Source: Sphingomonas elodea ATCC 31461 (GTDB lineage Bacteria; Pseudomonadota; Alphaproteobacteria; Sphingomonadales; Sphingomonadaceae). From it: a DNA stretch of 64,000 nucleotides. The number at the start of each line of letters is the position of its first letter. Positions within the stretch are counted from its first letter, which is position 1. Of this stretch, positions 1 through 10,819 are shown one piece after another. The DNA lies in assembly GCF_000226955.1 (NCBI RefSeq), contig NZ_AGFU01000005.1, positions 1 through 64,000 of the forward strand, in the 5' to 3' direction. The notes beneath the pieces are model-generated. The model had not been told where the DNA came from. It ran no database searches and saw nothing but the letters and a program-made list of their open reading frames with translations. The position numbers and the translations under genes were made by a program.

Positions 1-549
1 GACAGCGTGATCGAGGGCCTCGACAAGATCGCCTTCCAGACCCGGGTTCTCGCGATGAACGCGGCCGTCGAGGCGGGTCGCGCTGGGGAAGCCGGTCGCG
101 GCTTCGCGGTCGTGGCGGACCTCGTCTCCGCCTTGGCGATGCGTGCCGAAGAGGAAGCCGGCCGCGCCCGCGAGCAGCTGACCATGACCCAGGCGGAAAT
201 CGTCACGGCGGTCGACGCGGTGCAGAAGGTGGACGGCGCGCTCGCCAACATCTCCGGCGATGTCAGCCATGTGCACGACCTGCTCGGCAGCATGTCCGCC
301 GACAATGGCGCGCAGTCGAGCGCGATCAGCGAGATATCGCACGCGATCGGCGACATGGATCGCGCGACCCAGCAGAATGCCGCGATGGTGGAGGAGACTT
401 CCGCCGCCGCCCAGAACCTCGCCCGGGAAGTGAGCGACCTCGCGAACCTGGCAACGCAGTTCCGCACCGAAAAGGCAGGCGCCCGCTTCGGCGGCTATCG
501 CCCGCTGCCGGCCTCGGCGGTACCGGCGCTGACCCGTCCCGATCTCTGA
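1..549 (+). CDS. Methyl-accepting chemotaxis protein, C-terminal part (5' end outside window)
   Basis: This is the last 182 codons of a chemoreceptor; the start lies before base 1. The visible part is the cytoplasmic coiled-coil signalling domain that docks CheW and CheA. The hairpin-tip region reads IAFQTRVLAMNAAVEAGRAG, then GRGFAVVAD, which is the MCP signature. The C-terminal helix carries the alanine/glutamate-rich pattern QQNAAMVEETSAAA. After the usual VVAD the tip continues LVSALA where most receptors have EVRxLA, so two well-conserved tip positions are altered. No CheR-type C-terminal pentapeptide is visible. Transmembrane and HAMP segments cannot be judged. The family assignment is secure and the ligand is unknown. 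Confidence 0.93.
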   Translation, partial: DSVIEGLDKIAFQTRVLAMNAAVEAGRAGEAGRGFAVVADLVSALAMRAEEEAGRAREQLTMTQAEIVTAVDAVQKVDGALANISGDVSHVHDLLGSMSADNGAQSSAISEISHAIGDMDRATQQNAAMVEETSAAAQNLAREVSDLANLATQFRTEKAGARFGGYRPLPASAVPALTRPDL

Positions 550-553
550 TCGG

Positions 554-946
554 CTAGGCGACCGGCACTTCCAGCACGATCTCCTCCGCCAGTTCCTCGG
601 CGCTGAACGTCTCCCGTTCCATTACGAAAGCGCCGGAATAGTGGGCGAACTGCCAGGTGCCGGCGATGCGGGTGGCATCGTCGCGCACCTCCCCTGAATA
701 GTGGACGGCATGGGCAAACGGGCCGGCACCGTCATATTGCTTGATCCAGTGGATCGCGCCGCCGCTGCGTGCGCCACGCAGCGTTGCGTGGACGGGCGGG
801 CCGCCCCCCCGATCGGGTTCGCTGACGGTACCGCTGATCGCGCCGCCCTGCTCTTCGAGGAGTGCGATGAAGCGGTTCGGTTCCACCGCGCCATCGTCCG
901 AGGCCCAGCGCCCATACCAGACGCCGGTAACGCTGTTTCCGCTCAC
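554..946 (-). CDS. Conserved hypothetical protein, 130 aa
   Basis: I do not recognise the function. The protein is small, soluble and without a signal peptide or membrane segment. Its composition suggests a beta-rich fold: GVWYGRW near the N-terminus, alternating short strands such as ISGTVSEPD and RIAGTWQF, and an acidic tail EELAEEIVLEVPVA. Its start overlaps the stop of the upstream EAL-domain gene by four bases (ATGA at 943-946), so it is probably translationally coupled to that gene and may belong to its signalling output. It ends four bases from the stop of the converging chemoreceptor. The reading frame is convincing, but no function is claimed. Confidence 0.75.
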   Translation of the reverse strand: MSGNSVTGVWYGRWASDDGAVEPNRFIALLEEQGGAISGTVSEPDRGGGPPVHATLRGARSGGAIHWIKQYDGAGPFAHAVHYSGEVRDDATRIAGTWQFAHYSGAFVMERETFSAEELAEEIVLEVPVA

Positions 947-2928
947 CAGTCGCGCACCAGGGCGGCCAGTGCGGGCACGTCAATCGGCTCGGAACACAGG
1001 AAACCCTGGAAATACTGGCAACCTTCCTTGGCCAGCATGTCGAGCTGCGCCTCGGTCTCCACCCCTTCGGCAACCACCGCCAATCCCAGCGAGCGCGCCA
1101 TGTCGATCACCCCGCGCACCACGATCCGGTCGCGCGGGGAGCCGGTGATCTCGCTCGACAGCTTCTTGTCGATCTTGAGGTAATCGAGCGGCAACGCCTT
1201 CAGATAGGCGAGGCTGGAATAGCCCGTGCCGAAATCGTCGATCGCCACGCGGCACCCGGCGGTGCGCAGTTCGGAGAGCAGCCGCGCCGCCTCGCTCAGA
1301 TCGGCCATGATGCCGCTCTCGGTGATCTCGAGCGTGAGCCGGTGGCGCGGGAAGCCGGTCGCGTCCACCCAGCGCAAGAGGCTCTCGCCGAAACCGGCTC
1401 GCCCGACATCGCCGGCTGTGACGTTGATCGACAGGCGCAATTCGCCCAGCAAACGCGGCCAATGCGCGGCGATGGTCAATGCCCGGCGCTGGACATGCTC
1501 GCTCAGCACACCGACCAGCCCGGCCCGCTCGGCAGCGGTGAACAGCGGCTCGGCGCCGATCTCCCCGTGCTGCGGATGCTGCCAGCGGGCCAGCGCCTCG
1601 ACGCCGACGATCTGCCCGGTGGCCACCGCCACCTGCGGCTGGAACAGCACGCCGATCTCGCCGCGCTCGATTCCCCGTCGCAGGTCGCCGATCAACGATT
1701 CGATCGACGGGCCGCTGCCCGGGCGGGCCGGCCCCTCGCCCAGCAGCGTCTCGCTCGCGCGGCGCAGCAGGCTGGCGGCGCCGTCGCCCGCCACGCTTTC
1801 GGTCAGCGTCACCTTGGCCCCCAGATGGACCAGCTCGCCCGCCGCGACGAACGGGCGCGACAGTGCCTCCTCGATTCGCCGTGCCGCGTTGCGCAGCGCG
1901 GGCGTCCCGGGGTCGACCGCAGCGGCAAGGAAGTCGGATCCGCCGATTCGCGCGACCACCGCATCCGATCCGAGCGTCTCGCGCGCCGCCTCCGCCACCC
2001 GGCGCGAAACGCCGCGCAGCAGCTCGTCGCCGGCGGGTCGGCCATAGGCGGTGTTGATCGTGTCGAAGCGGGTAAGGCCCACCAGCACCAGCCCGATCCG
2101 CTGCCCCTTCTCCAGCAGCCGGTCGATCCAGCGCCGGGCGCTGGACGAATCGCGCGCGCCGGTCAGCACGTCGCGCACGGCGGCGCCGGCATCGGGCGCC
2201 AGGCCCAGCGGCTCGACCAGGGCATCGATCTGGCCGGTCTCCGCGTCGTACTGGAGGTGCTGCACCACCCGGCCCTTGCCCGGCAGGTCGTGCGCGAACG
2301 CCGTCGATCCCGCCTCGCGCAACCGGCGCAGCGCCGCCCAGGCCAACCGCCGGTCGGAGAGTTCAAGCCGGGCGAACAGCGCGCGCGGCCCCGGTGCCTC
2401 GGGCAGGTCCAGCAGTTGCGCCAGCGCCGGCGTCAGTTCGATCGACCCGGAGGCGGGGTCGAATCGCCACCCCAGCGGGTTGGCCAGGCTCGTCCCCTGC
2501 CCGGCCCAGCCGGACAGCCGCTCCACATAGCGTTCGGCGAAGCGGATCGCGTGGGCGATGGCGGCAGACGACATCGGGCTGCCCAGAAAATGGGTCGCCC
2601 CCGCATCGTAGAAGCGGCCCATATGCACCGTGTCGCTCTGCGAAACGAGGATCAGCAACGCCGCGCCATAGGCCTTGATCGTGGGGCCGAGCAGCCGTGC
2701 CGCATCCAGCCCTTCGCTCATCGCCCCGCGCGCGTCGATCACCGCCACCGAGGCGCCGCTCGCCAGGAAGCGTGTTTCCAGCCCCTCGCTGCGCCGCGCA
2801 GCCACGACCCGCCAGCCGCCCCCCGCCGCCGCTGCCGCAACCTCGTCCCGCTGACGGAACGAGAGTACGAAGACCGGCACTTCCTGGACCGGGGCAGTAC
2901 TCTGGACGATCGTGAAGCCTTCTTCCAT
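943..2928 (-). CDS. c-di-GMP signalling protein: receiver-like, degenerate GGDEF, EAL
   Basis: This 661-aa cytoplasmic protein probably acts as a c-di-GMP phosphodiesterase. Residues 1-130 resemble a response-regulator fold without clear phospho-site conservation. A linker to about residue 260 could hold a PAS-like fold. The GGDEF-like domain is at about 270-395, but its active site reads GGSDF (329-333), so cyclase activity is unlikely. The EAL domain (about 405-661) is complete: EAL at 444-446, then LEITESGIM, DDFGTGYSSL and AEGVETEAQ. I chose the ATG at 2928 because GGAGGG lies just upstream; a longer frame to 3009 lacks a ribosome site. It is divergent from moaA and coupled by ATGA to the small gene at 554-946. 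Confidence 0.92.
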   Translation of the reverse strand: MEEGFTIVQSTAPVQEVPVFVLSFRQRDEVAAAAAGGGWRVVAARRSEGLETRFLASGASVAVIDARGAMSEGLDAARLLGPTIKAYGAALLILVSQSDTVHMGRFYDAGATHFLGSPMSSAAIAHAIRFAERYVERLSGWAGQGTSLANPLGWRFDPASGSIELTPALAQLLDLPEAPGPRALFARLELSDRRLAWAALRRLREAGSTAFAHDLPGKGRVVQHLQYDAETGQIDALVEPLGLAPDAGAAVRDVLTGARDSSSARRWIDRLLEKGQRIGLVLVGLTRFDTINTAYGRPAGDELLRGVSRRVAEAARETLGSDAVVARIGGSDFLAAAVDPGTPALRNAARRIEEALSRPFVAAGELVHLGAKVTLTESVAGDGAASLLRRASETLLGEGPARPGSGPSIESLIGDLRRGIERGEIGVLFQPQVAVATGQIVGVEALARWQHPQHGEIGAEPLFTAAERAGLVGVLSEHVQRRALTIAAHWPRLLGELRLSINVTAGDVGRAGFGESLLRWVDATGFPRHRLTLEITESGIMADLSEAARLLSELRTAGCRVAIDDFGTGYSSLAYLKALPLDYLKIDKKLSSEITGSPRDRIVVRGVIDMARSLGLAVVAEGVETEAQLDMLAKEGCQYFQGFLCSEPIDVPALAALVRDW

Positions 2929-3007
2929 GTCCCTCCGATAGCGGCTCGAACCGCGCTCCGCCATCCAAGCCTTGTGCGGGCGGGCCCAACGCCTTACCTC
3001 GCCTGTC

Positions 3008-4024
3008 ATGGCCAGCGCTCCCGCCCTTGCGACGCCGCCCTCGCTGGTCGATCGCCACGGCCGTGCGATCCGCTATCTGCGCATTTCCGTCACCGATCGC
3101 TGCGACCTGCGCTGCCGCTACTGCATGGCGGAGCACATGACGTTCCTGCCGCGCGAGGCGGTGCTGAGCCTGGAGGAGCTGGCGGCGATCGCCGGCCGCT
3201 TCATCGATCGCGGCGTCACCAAGATCCGGCTGACCGGCGGCGAGCCGCTCGTCCGCCGCAACATCATGACGCTGGTCGAGCAGCTCGGCGCGCGGATCGG
3301 CGACGGGCTGAAGGAACTCACCCTCACCACCAATGCCACGCGGCTCGCCAGTTATGCGCGGGGCCTCGCCGATGCCGGCGTCCGCCGGATCAATGTGAGC
3401 ATGGACAGCCGCGATCCCGAGACGTTCCGCTACATTACCCGCCACGGCGATGTGGGCCAGGTGCTGGAAGGCATCAATGCCGCACGGGACGCCGGGCTGC
3501 GGGTGAAGATCAACATGGTCGCCCTGCGCGGCCTCAACGAGGACGAGATCGCGCCGATGCTCGCCTGGGTGGCCGAAAACGACATGGACCTCTCGCTGAT
3601 CGAGACCATGCCGATGGGTCTGATCGACGAGGACCGCGCCGATCGCTTTCTGCCGCTGCCCGACGTGCTGGCGCGGCTGAAGACGCAGTTCGTCCTGACT
3701 GCCGATTCGCACGACAGCGGCGGCCCGGCGCGTTACTGGCGCGTGGGCGACACCGGCAGCCGGCTGGGGCTGATCTCGCCGCTTACCAACAATTTCTGCG
3801 CAAGCTGCAACCGCGTTCGGCTCTCGACCGACGGACGGCTGCACATGTGCCTGGGGCATGAGGATTCGGTGGACTTGAAGGCAGCGATTCGCAGCGGGGG
3901 GCTGCAAGCCGTGGACGACGAAATCGACCGGGCGCTCGCCGCCAAACCAGAACGCCATGATTTCCGCATCGAGGCCGGCGCTGCCCCCGCCGTCTCCCGC
4001 CACATGAGCGTGACCGGCGGATGA
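3008..4024 (+). CDS. moaA: GTP 3',8-cyclase MoaA (molybdenum cofactor step 1)
   Basis: This radical-SAM enzyme converts GTP to 3',8-cyclo-7,8-dihydro-GTP, the first step of molybdopterin synthesis. The N-terminal cluster CDLRCRYC (C-x3-C-x2-C) binds the SAM [4Fe-4S]. A second cluster near the C-terminus is in NNFCASCNRVR with a later Cys in LHMCLG. The protein ends in Gly-Gly, the conserved MoaA tail needed for activity. The length, 338 aa, is normal. The ATG at 3008 is preferred over a frame opening at 2972 because the family starts a short way before the RYLRISVTDRC segment. Its stop overlaps the nadK start (ATGA). The partner moaC is far away, at 49808. Confidence 0.96.
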   Translation: MASAPALATPPSLVDRHGRAIRYLRISVTDRCDLRCRYCMAEHMTFLPREAVLSLEELAAIAGRFIDRGVTKIRLTGGEPLVRRNIMTLVEQLGARIGDGLKELTLTTNATRLASYARGLADAGVRRINVSMDSRDPETFRYITRHGDVGQVLEGINAARDAGLRVKINMVALRGLNEDEIAPMLAWVAENDMDLSLIETMPMGLIDEDRADRFLPLPDVLARLKTQFVLTADSHDSGGPARYWRVGDTGSRLGLISPLTNNFCASCNRVRLSTDGRLHMCLGHEDSVDLKAAIRSGGLQAVDDEIDRALAAKPERHDFRIEAGAAPAVSRHMSVTGG

Positions 4025-4797
4025 GCGCGACGAAGCCGCGGGCGCTGCTCGCCTCGCCCACCCCCCCGGCGCAGACCGCGGCCGGCGAACTCCGCGACCT
4101 GTACGATTGGGTGCCGATCGAGGAGGCCGAGGAAATCGTGGCGCTCGGCGGCGACGGCTTCATGCTCCAGACGCTGCACGCGATGCTGGAACGTCGCCGG
4201 CTGCTGCCCGTGTTCGGGATGAACCTCGGCACAGTGGGCTTCCTGATGAACGACTGGCGGCTGGAAGGGCTTACCCACCGCCTGGAGCGTGCCCGGCCCT
4301 TCCGAGTCGCGCCTCTGGCGATGACCGCCACCACTGTCGAGGGCGAGACCTGCGTCCTGCCCGCGATCAACGAAGCCTCGCTGCTTCGCGAAACGCGCCA
4401 GACCGCCAAGCTGGAAGTGACGATCAACGGCCGAATCGTGATCCCCGAACTGGTGTGCGACGGCCTGCTCGTCGCGACGCCCGCCGGCTCCACCGCCTAT
4501 AACTTTTCCGCTCAAGGACCGATTCTCCCGCTCGGCTCCGCACTGCTGGCGCTGACCCCGATCAGCCCGTTCCGCCCGCGGCGCTGGCGCGGCGCGATCC
4601 TGCCGGAGAAGACCCGCATCGATATCCGCGTGCTGGAGGCCGAAAAGCGGCCGGTCAGCGCCGTCGCCGATCAGCGCGAAATCCGCGAGGTCGCGCACGT
4701 CCATGTCGAGATCGACCGCATGCGCGACCTCACGCTGCTGTTCGATCCGGAGCACGCATTGGACGACCGGATCACGATGGAACAATTTATTGCATAA
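4021..4797 (+). CDS. nadK: NAD kinase
   Basis: The 258-aa enzyme phosphorylates NAD to NADP in the cytoplasm. The signature GGDGFML (with the catalytic Asp) lies at about 43-49. NEASLLRE and the ATP/NAD-binding stretch LVATPAGSTAYNFSAQGPI follow, all typical of the bacterial NAD kinase family. The N-terminus is short, starting only about 40 residues before GGDG, as in other alphaproteobacterial forms. Its start codon lies inside the moaA stop (four-base overlap), so the two are co-translated. I know of no direct pathway link between them, so the pairing is probably just compact packing. Confidence 0.96.
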   Translation: MSATKPRALLASPTPPAQTAAGELRDLYDWVPIEEAEEIVALGGDGFMLQTLHAMLERRRLLPVFGMNLGTVGFLMNDWRLEGLTHRLERARPFRVAPLAMTATTVEGETCVLPAINEASLLRETRQTAKLEVTINGRIVIPELVCDGLLVATPAGSTAYNFSAQGPILPLGSALLALTPISPFRPRRWRGAILPEKTRIDIRVLEAEKRPVSAVADQREIREVAHVHVEIDRMRDLTLLFDPEHALDDRITMEQFIA

Positions 4798-4802
4798 ACC
4801 CC

Positions 4803-4831
4803 TTGCGCGTTCCGAAAACCCGGTGCTAAAG
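4803..4831 (+). promoter_or_regulatory. Putative promoter of tRNA-Asn
   Basis: TTGCGC at 4803-4808 and CTAAAG at 4826-4831 are spaced by 17 bases and followed by a GC-rich discriminator (GCGCGCC), as expected for stringently controlled stable-RNA promoters. It lies about 50 bases before the mature tRNA 5' end. The -10 element is weak by sigma-70 consensus, so this is an inference. Confidence 0.45.
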
Positions 4832-4880
4832 GCGCGCCTCCCGACGCGGTGACCCACCGCCGAGGGGTTGACCAGAGTGG

Positions 4881-4955
4881 TCCCCGATAGCTCAGCGGTA
4901 GAGCATTCGACTGTTAATCGAATGGTCGTAGGTTCGAATCCTACTCGGGGAGCCA
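4881..4955 (+). tRNA. tRNA-Asn (anticodon GTT)
   Basis: The 75-nt gene folds as a full cloverleaf. The acceptor arms are TCCCCGA and TCGGGGA, the D stem is GCTC/GAGC, the anticodon stem is TTCGA/TCGAA, the anticodon loop is CTGTTAA with GTT at 4913-4915, and the T stem is GTAGG/CCTAC around TTCGAAT. The discriminator base is G and the 3' CCA is encoded. It decodes AAC and AAU. Confidence 0.97.
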
Positions 4956-5084
4956 TCTCTCGTCTGCCGGTTCGAAGGCGGAGCAATCCCGGATCTGCCG
5001 GTCGAAATAGCTTCCCTTCGAGCCCGCCGCGGCACGCACCTCCGCTACATTCTCGGGCATCTCCAGATACCGGCATCGCTTCAT
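4941..5084 (-). CDS. Possible small protein, 47 aa, antisense to the tRNA-Asn 3' end
   Basis: An open frame on the minus strand starts at ATG 5084, with a GGAAGG about ten bases upstream, and ends within the last 15 bases of the tRNA gene. The translation begins MKRCRYLEMPENVAEVRA and continues with SYFDRQIRDCSAFEPADERW. This amino-acid mix looks natural, and about three quarters of third codon positions are G or C. No family is recognised. It is the only coding candidate in the 272-base gap between tRNA-Asn and the adenine deaminase gene. It could equally be a remnant of a longer gene or a chance frame. Confidence 0.35.
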   Translation of the reverse strand: MKRCRYLEMPENVAEVRAAAGSKGSYFDRQIRDCSAFEPADERWLPE

Positions 5085-5227
5085 CCCGGTGAACCTTCCG
5101 TGCTGCGTCTGCGCATCCAAATCATATTACCATTGGCGAATCACGGTCGAAGGCATGTGCGCTAAATGCAAGGCCTCCGTCCGGGGTTGCGCTTGCGACT
5201 CGCGGTGGCCGCTGCGATGGTCGGGCG

Positions 5228-6244
5228 ATGGAAAATCTGGACGCCTTCATCGCCGGCCTGCCCAAGGCCGAACTCCATCTCCACATCGAAGGCAGCCTTG
5301 AGCCCGAGCAGATGTTCGAGTTCGCGCGGCGCAACGGCGTGGCCATCCCCTTCGACAGCGTCGAGGCGGTGCGCGCGGCCTATGAATTCTCCAACCTGCA
5401 GGACTTTCTCGACATCTATTATGCCGGCGCCGACGTGCTGCGCACCGAGGCCGATTTCCGCGACCTCGCGATCGCCTATTTCGAACGCGCCGCGGCGGAC
5501 GGCGTGCGCCATGCCGAGATCTTCATCGATCCCCAGACGCACACCGCCCGCGGCATCGCGATGGGCACGGTGGTCGAAGGGCTGGTGGCGGGCATGGCAG
5601 AGGCCGAGCGGCGGCTCGGGGTCTCCTCGCAGCTGATCCTGTGCTTCCTGCGTCACCTCGACGAGGAAGACGCCTTCCGCACGCTGGAAGCCGCCGAGCC
5701 CTGGCTGGACCGCATCGCCGGCGTCGGCCTCGATTCGTCCGAACTGGGCCATCCGCCCTCCAAGTTCGCCCGCGTCTTCGCCGCTGCCGCCGCAAAGGGC
5801 CTCAAGCGCGTCGCCCATGCCGGCGAGGAAGGCCCCGCCGACTATGTCCGCGAGGCGCTGGACCTGCTCCAGGTCGACCGGCTGGACCATGGCAATCGCA
5901 GCCTGGACGATCCGGCGCTCGTCGCGCGGCTGGCGCGCTCGGGGATGACGCTCACCGTCTGCCCGCTGTCCAACGTCAAGCTGTGCAACGTGGAGACCAT
6001 CGACGCCCACCCGATCGACCGGATGCTGGAACTGGGCCTGCGCGCGACCGTCAACTCGGACGACCCGGCCTATTTCGGCGGCTATGTCGGCGAGAATTAC
6101 CGCGCGGTAGCGCGTGGCCGGGGCCTCACCAAGCAACAGCTCGCCACGCTCGCTCGCAACAGCTTCCTCGGCTCCTTCCTCCCCGACGAGGCCGTCGCGG
6201 CGCACTGCGCGGCGATCGACGCCTGGGTTGCGGAGGCGGCGTGA
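5228..6244 (+). CDS. Adenine deaminase (adenosine deaminase superfamily)
   Basis: The 338-aa amidohydrolase probably converts adenine to hypoxanthine and ammonia. The metal-binding H-x-H is in ELHLHIEGSLEP (H17, H19). VAHAGEEGP holds the third metal His and catalytic residues, LDHGNRS follows, and NSDDPAYFGG holds the last metal Asp. The segment LDSSELGHPPSKF is typical of the bacterial/fungal adenine-deaminase branch rather than true adenosine deaminases, which is why I favour adenine as substrate. The next gene, a purine PRTase, overlaps by one base (TGATG), which fits a salvage pair. Adenosine deaminase remains the alternative. Confidence 0.9.
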   Translation: MENLDAFIAGLPKAELHLHIEGSLEPEQMFEFARRNGVAIPFDSVEAVRAAYEFSNLQDFLDIYYAGADVLRTEADFRDLAIAYFERAAADGVRHAEIFIDPQTHTARGIAMGTVVEGLVAGMAEAERRLGVSSQLILCFLRHLDEEDAFRTLEAAEPWLDRIAGVGLDSSELGHPPSKFARVFAAAAAKGLKRVAHAGEEGPADYVREALDLLQVDRLDHGNRSLDDPALVARLARSGMTLTVCPLSNVKLCNVETIDAHPIDRMLELGLRATVNSDDPAYFGGYVGENYRAVARGRGLTKQQLATLARNSFLGSFLPDEAVAAHCAAIDAWVAEAA

Positions 6245-6759
6245 TGGGCGACATCGTCTTCACCCACTTCACCCATGACCAGCTCGTCGCCGGGGTCCAC
6301 GCCATTGCCGAGGCGGTGGCGGACTGGCACCCTACCCTGCTGGTCGGTGTCGGGCGCGGCGGGCTTACCCCGGCGGTCTATCTGTCGCACCGGATCGGAC
6401 TGCCGCTGGTCTCGATCGACCATTCCACCCGCATCGCCCAGTTCGGCGAGGAGCTGGTCGCCGTACTCGCCCGGCGTACCCGCGACGGCGAGCGGCTGCT
6501 GTTCGTCGAGGACATCAACGACAGCGGCAAGACGATCGGCGAGCTCCGCGCGGCACTCGCCGATCAGGGCGCAGTGGCCGAGCAGGTCCGCTTCGCCGTG
6601 CTGATGGACAATGTCCGCTCGTCGCAGCGGGTGGAGTATGGCGCGCAGACCATCGACCGCACCGTTCAGAAGGACTGGTTCGTCTTCCCGTGGGAGGCGA
6701 TGGCGCCGCACGCCGCGCTCGACAAGGACGCGCGCGAAGTGCCGGAAAGGCTAGGTTGA
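6244..6759 (+). CDS. Purine phosphoribosyltransferase (xanthine/hypoxanthine type)
   Basis: The 171-aa cytoplasmic enzyme transfers the phosphoribosyl group of PRPP to a 6-oxopurine. The PRPP-binding motif LLFVEDINDSGKT is clear, and VGVGRGGLTPAVYLS is the pyrophosphate-binding loop of the type I PRTase fold. The start ATG overlaps the stop of the adenine deaminase gene by one base. The coupling suggests that hypoxanthine from the deaminase is captured as IMP; this substrate choice is inferred from context, and xanthine or guanine use is equally possible. Length is normal for Gpt-like enzymes. Confidence 0.88.
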   Translation: MGDIVFTHFTHDQLVAGVHAIAEAVADWHPTLLVGVGRGGLTPAVYLSHRIGLPLVSIDHSTRIAQFGEELVAVLARRTRDGERLLFVEDINDSGKTIGELRAALADQGAVAEQVRFAVLMDNVRSSQRVEYGAQTIDRTVQKDWFVFPWEAMAPHAALDKDAREVPERLG

Positions 6760-6892
6760 CATCTCCCGTTCAGCAACGGTCAATCGTGGCTGTGCCACGC
6801 CTCACCGCGTGAGCGCGCGGGAGAGTTTCGCCGGCCCGTGCGTTCGAGGGGCTCGAGGCGAGAGTATTCGCTTGTTAAGTTTCGGAGGAACA

Positions 6893-7492
6893 ATGCCAAT
6901 CTTATCAAAGAAGGGCCGGCGTCTCGCAGCACTCGGCCTCACGGTCGCAGGCAGCCTCTCGCTTGCTTCGTGCATGACCGCCACGCCGTACCAGCCCGCC
7001 TCGGCGAGCGGATCGGTCCGCAACGGCTATTCGGACGAACAGATCGAAGAGAATCGTTTCCGGGTGAGCTTCTCCGGCAACAGCCTGACCTCGCGCGAAA
7101 CGGTGGAGCGTTACCTGCTCTACCGGGCGGCCGAGCTGACGTTGCAGAACGGCTATGACTATTTCGTCCTCGCCGATCGCGAGACCGAGAAGAAGACGCA
7201 GACCTACACCACGCCCGGCCTGGCAGGCGGCGGCTTCGGTGCCTGGGGCGGCGGCTGGGGGCCCTATTGGCGTTTCCACAATCCGGGCTGGGGCTGGCGC
7301 GGCTGGGATCCCTTCTGGGGTGATCCCTTCTTCGGTCCGGGCTTCGATATCCGCACCGTGGATCGCTATGAGGCCATTGCCGATATCGTGATGGGCAAGG
7401 GTCCCAAGCCGGTCGACAATGTGCGGGCGTTCGACGCACGCGCGGTGAAGGAGCGCCTCGGCGCACGGATCCAGATGCCGCAGACCCGCTGA
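6893..7492 (+). CDS. Lipoprotein, CC0125/CC1285-like family
   Basis: This 199-aa protein is predicted to be an outer-membrane or periplasmic lipoprotein. The start at 6893 follows a strong GGAGGAAC. A type II signal peptide ends in the lipobox LASC, with the lipidated Cys at residue 27. After a short polar region there is a conserved core (ERYLLYRAAELTLQNGYDYFVLADRE), then a Gly/Trp/Phe-rich stretch at about 120-150 (GWGWRGWDPFWGDPFFGPGF). This is the architecture of the lipoprotein family named after Caulobacter CC0125; its function is unknown. It stands alone between the salvage pair and a strong terminator. Confidence 0.88.
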   Translation: MPILSKKGRRLAALGLTVAGSLSLASCMTATPYQPASASGSVRNGYSDEQIEENRFRVSFSGNSLTSRETVERYLLYRAAELTLQNGYDYFVLADRETEKKTQTYTTPGLAGGGFGAWGGGWGPYWRFHNPGWGWRGWDPFWGDPFFGPGFDIRTVDRYEAIADIVMGKGPKPVDNVRAFDARAVKERLGARIQMPQTR

Positions 7493-7513
7493 TCGCGGGC
7501 AAGCGGATACAAA

Positions 7514-7548
7514 AAAGGGCGGCGCCGGAGACCCCGGCGCCGCCCTTT
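7514..7548. terminator. Bidirectional rho-independent terminator (lipoprotein / secA)
   Basis: A perfect 15-bp stem (7514-7528 with 7534-7548) encloses the 5-base loop AGACC. The stem begins with an A run and ends with a T run, so it can terminate from both sides. It sits between the convergent lipoprotein and secA genes. Confidence 0.92.
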
Positions 7549-7591
7549 CCCTTTGTGCCCCCTCCCGCAACCGGGCGGGGGCGCATCGCGG

Positions 7592-10336
<2,745 letters not shown>

Positions 10337-10465
10337 GCGAAATCCTGACCTGTTGGATGGGGGTGCGCAACGGCGGCCGAAAGCGGCGAAGCCATCACGG
10401 GGCGTGCCGCGCGACCGAGGCGCGGCGACGGAAGGGAGGACGGCCCGGCATGCGGGCCGGAAACG

Positions 10466-10726
10466 CTATTCGCGCCGCTGCTCGAAGGCGAGGCGAAGCC
10501 CAGGCCGCGGTTCGGCGGCGCGGTGGAACACCGGCAGGGAAGCCACAAGCGGCAGGGCCGGCAGCGCGGCTGCGGCGGCCATGATGGCGCGCGAGGGCTG
10601 CACGGAGGCCTGCGCCGCTTCCGCCACGCGCACCACGGCCACGCCCTGAACGGCGCGCAGCCCACGCTCGCCCGACACGCCGGTCAGGCTCGCGAAAAGC
10701 GCAGTAAGGAGCAGCAGCAGTTCCAA
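10466..10726 (-). CDS. Small hypothetical protein with hydrophobic N-terminus
   Basis: An 86-aa frame starts at a TTG preceded by AGGG. It opens with MELLLLLTALFASLTGVSGERG, a short hydrophobic segment resembling a membrane anchor or uncleaved signal, followed by Ala/Val-rich sequence with a second hydrophobic patch (AIMAAAAALPALPLVASLPVF). No domain is recognised. It lies 129 bases upstream of secA in the same orientation, so the two may share transcription. The composition resembles small sphingomonad envelope proteins, but the call rests on the frame and hydrophobicity alone. Confidence 0.5.
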   Translation of the reverse strand: MELLLLLTALFASLTGVSGERGLRAVQGVAVVRVAEAAQASVQPSRAIMAAAAALPALPLVASLPVFHRAAEPRPGLRLAFEQRRE

Positions 10727-10819
10727 GCGAAACCCTGTGTTACACGGTGATTATGTCGCAACCGATGAGCCGCAACGCACGACACATAGGGATCGACGCA
10801 CGGTTCGTCTAATCAAAAG

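Noticed and set aside
5089-5301. Plus-strand frame beginning MNLPCCVCASK before the adenine deaminase gene
   Set aside because: It overlaps the start of the deaminase by 74 bases, has no ribosome site and degenerates into Arg/Pro-rich shadow sequence.
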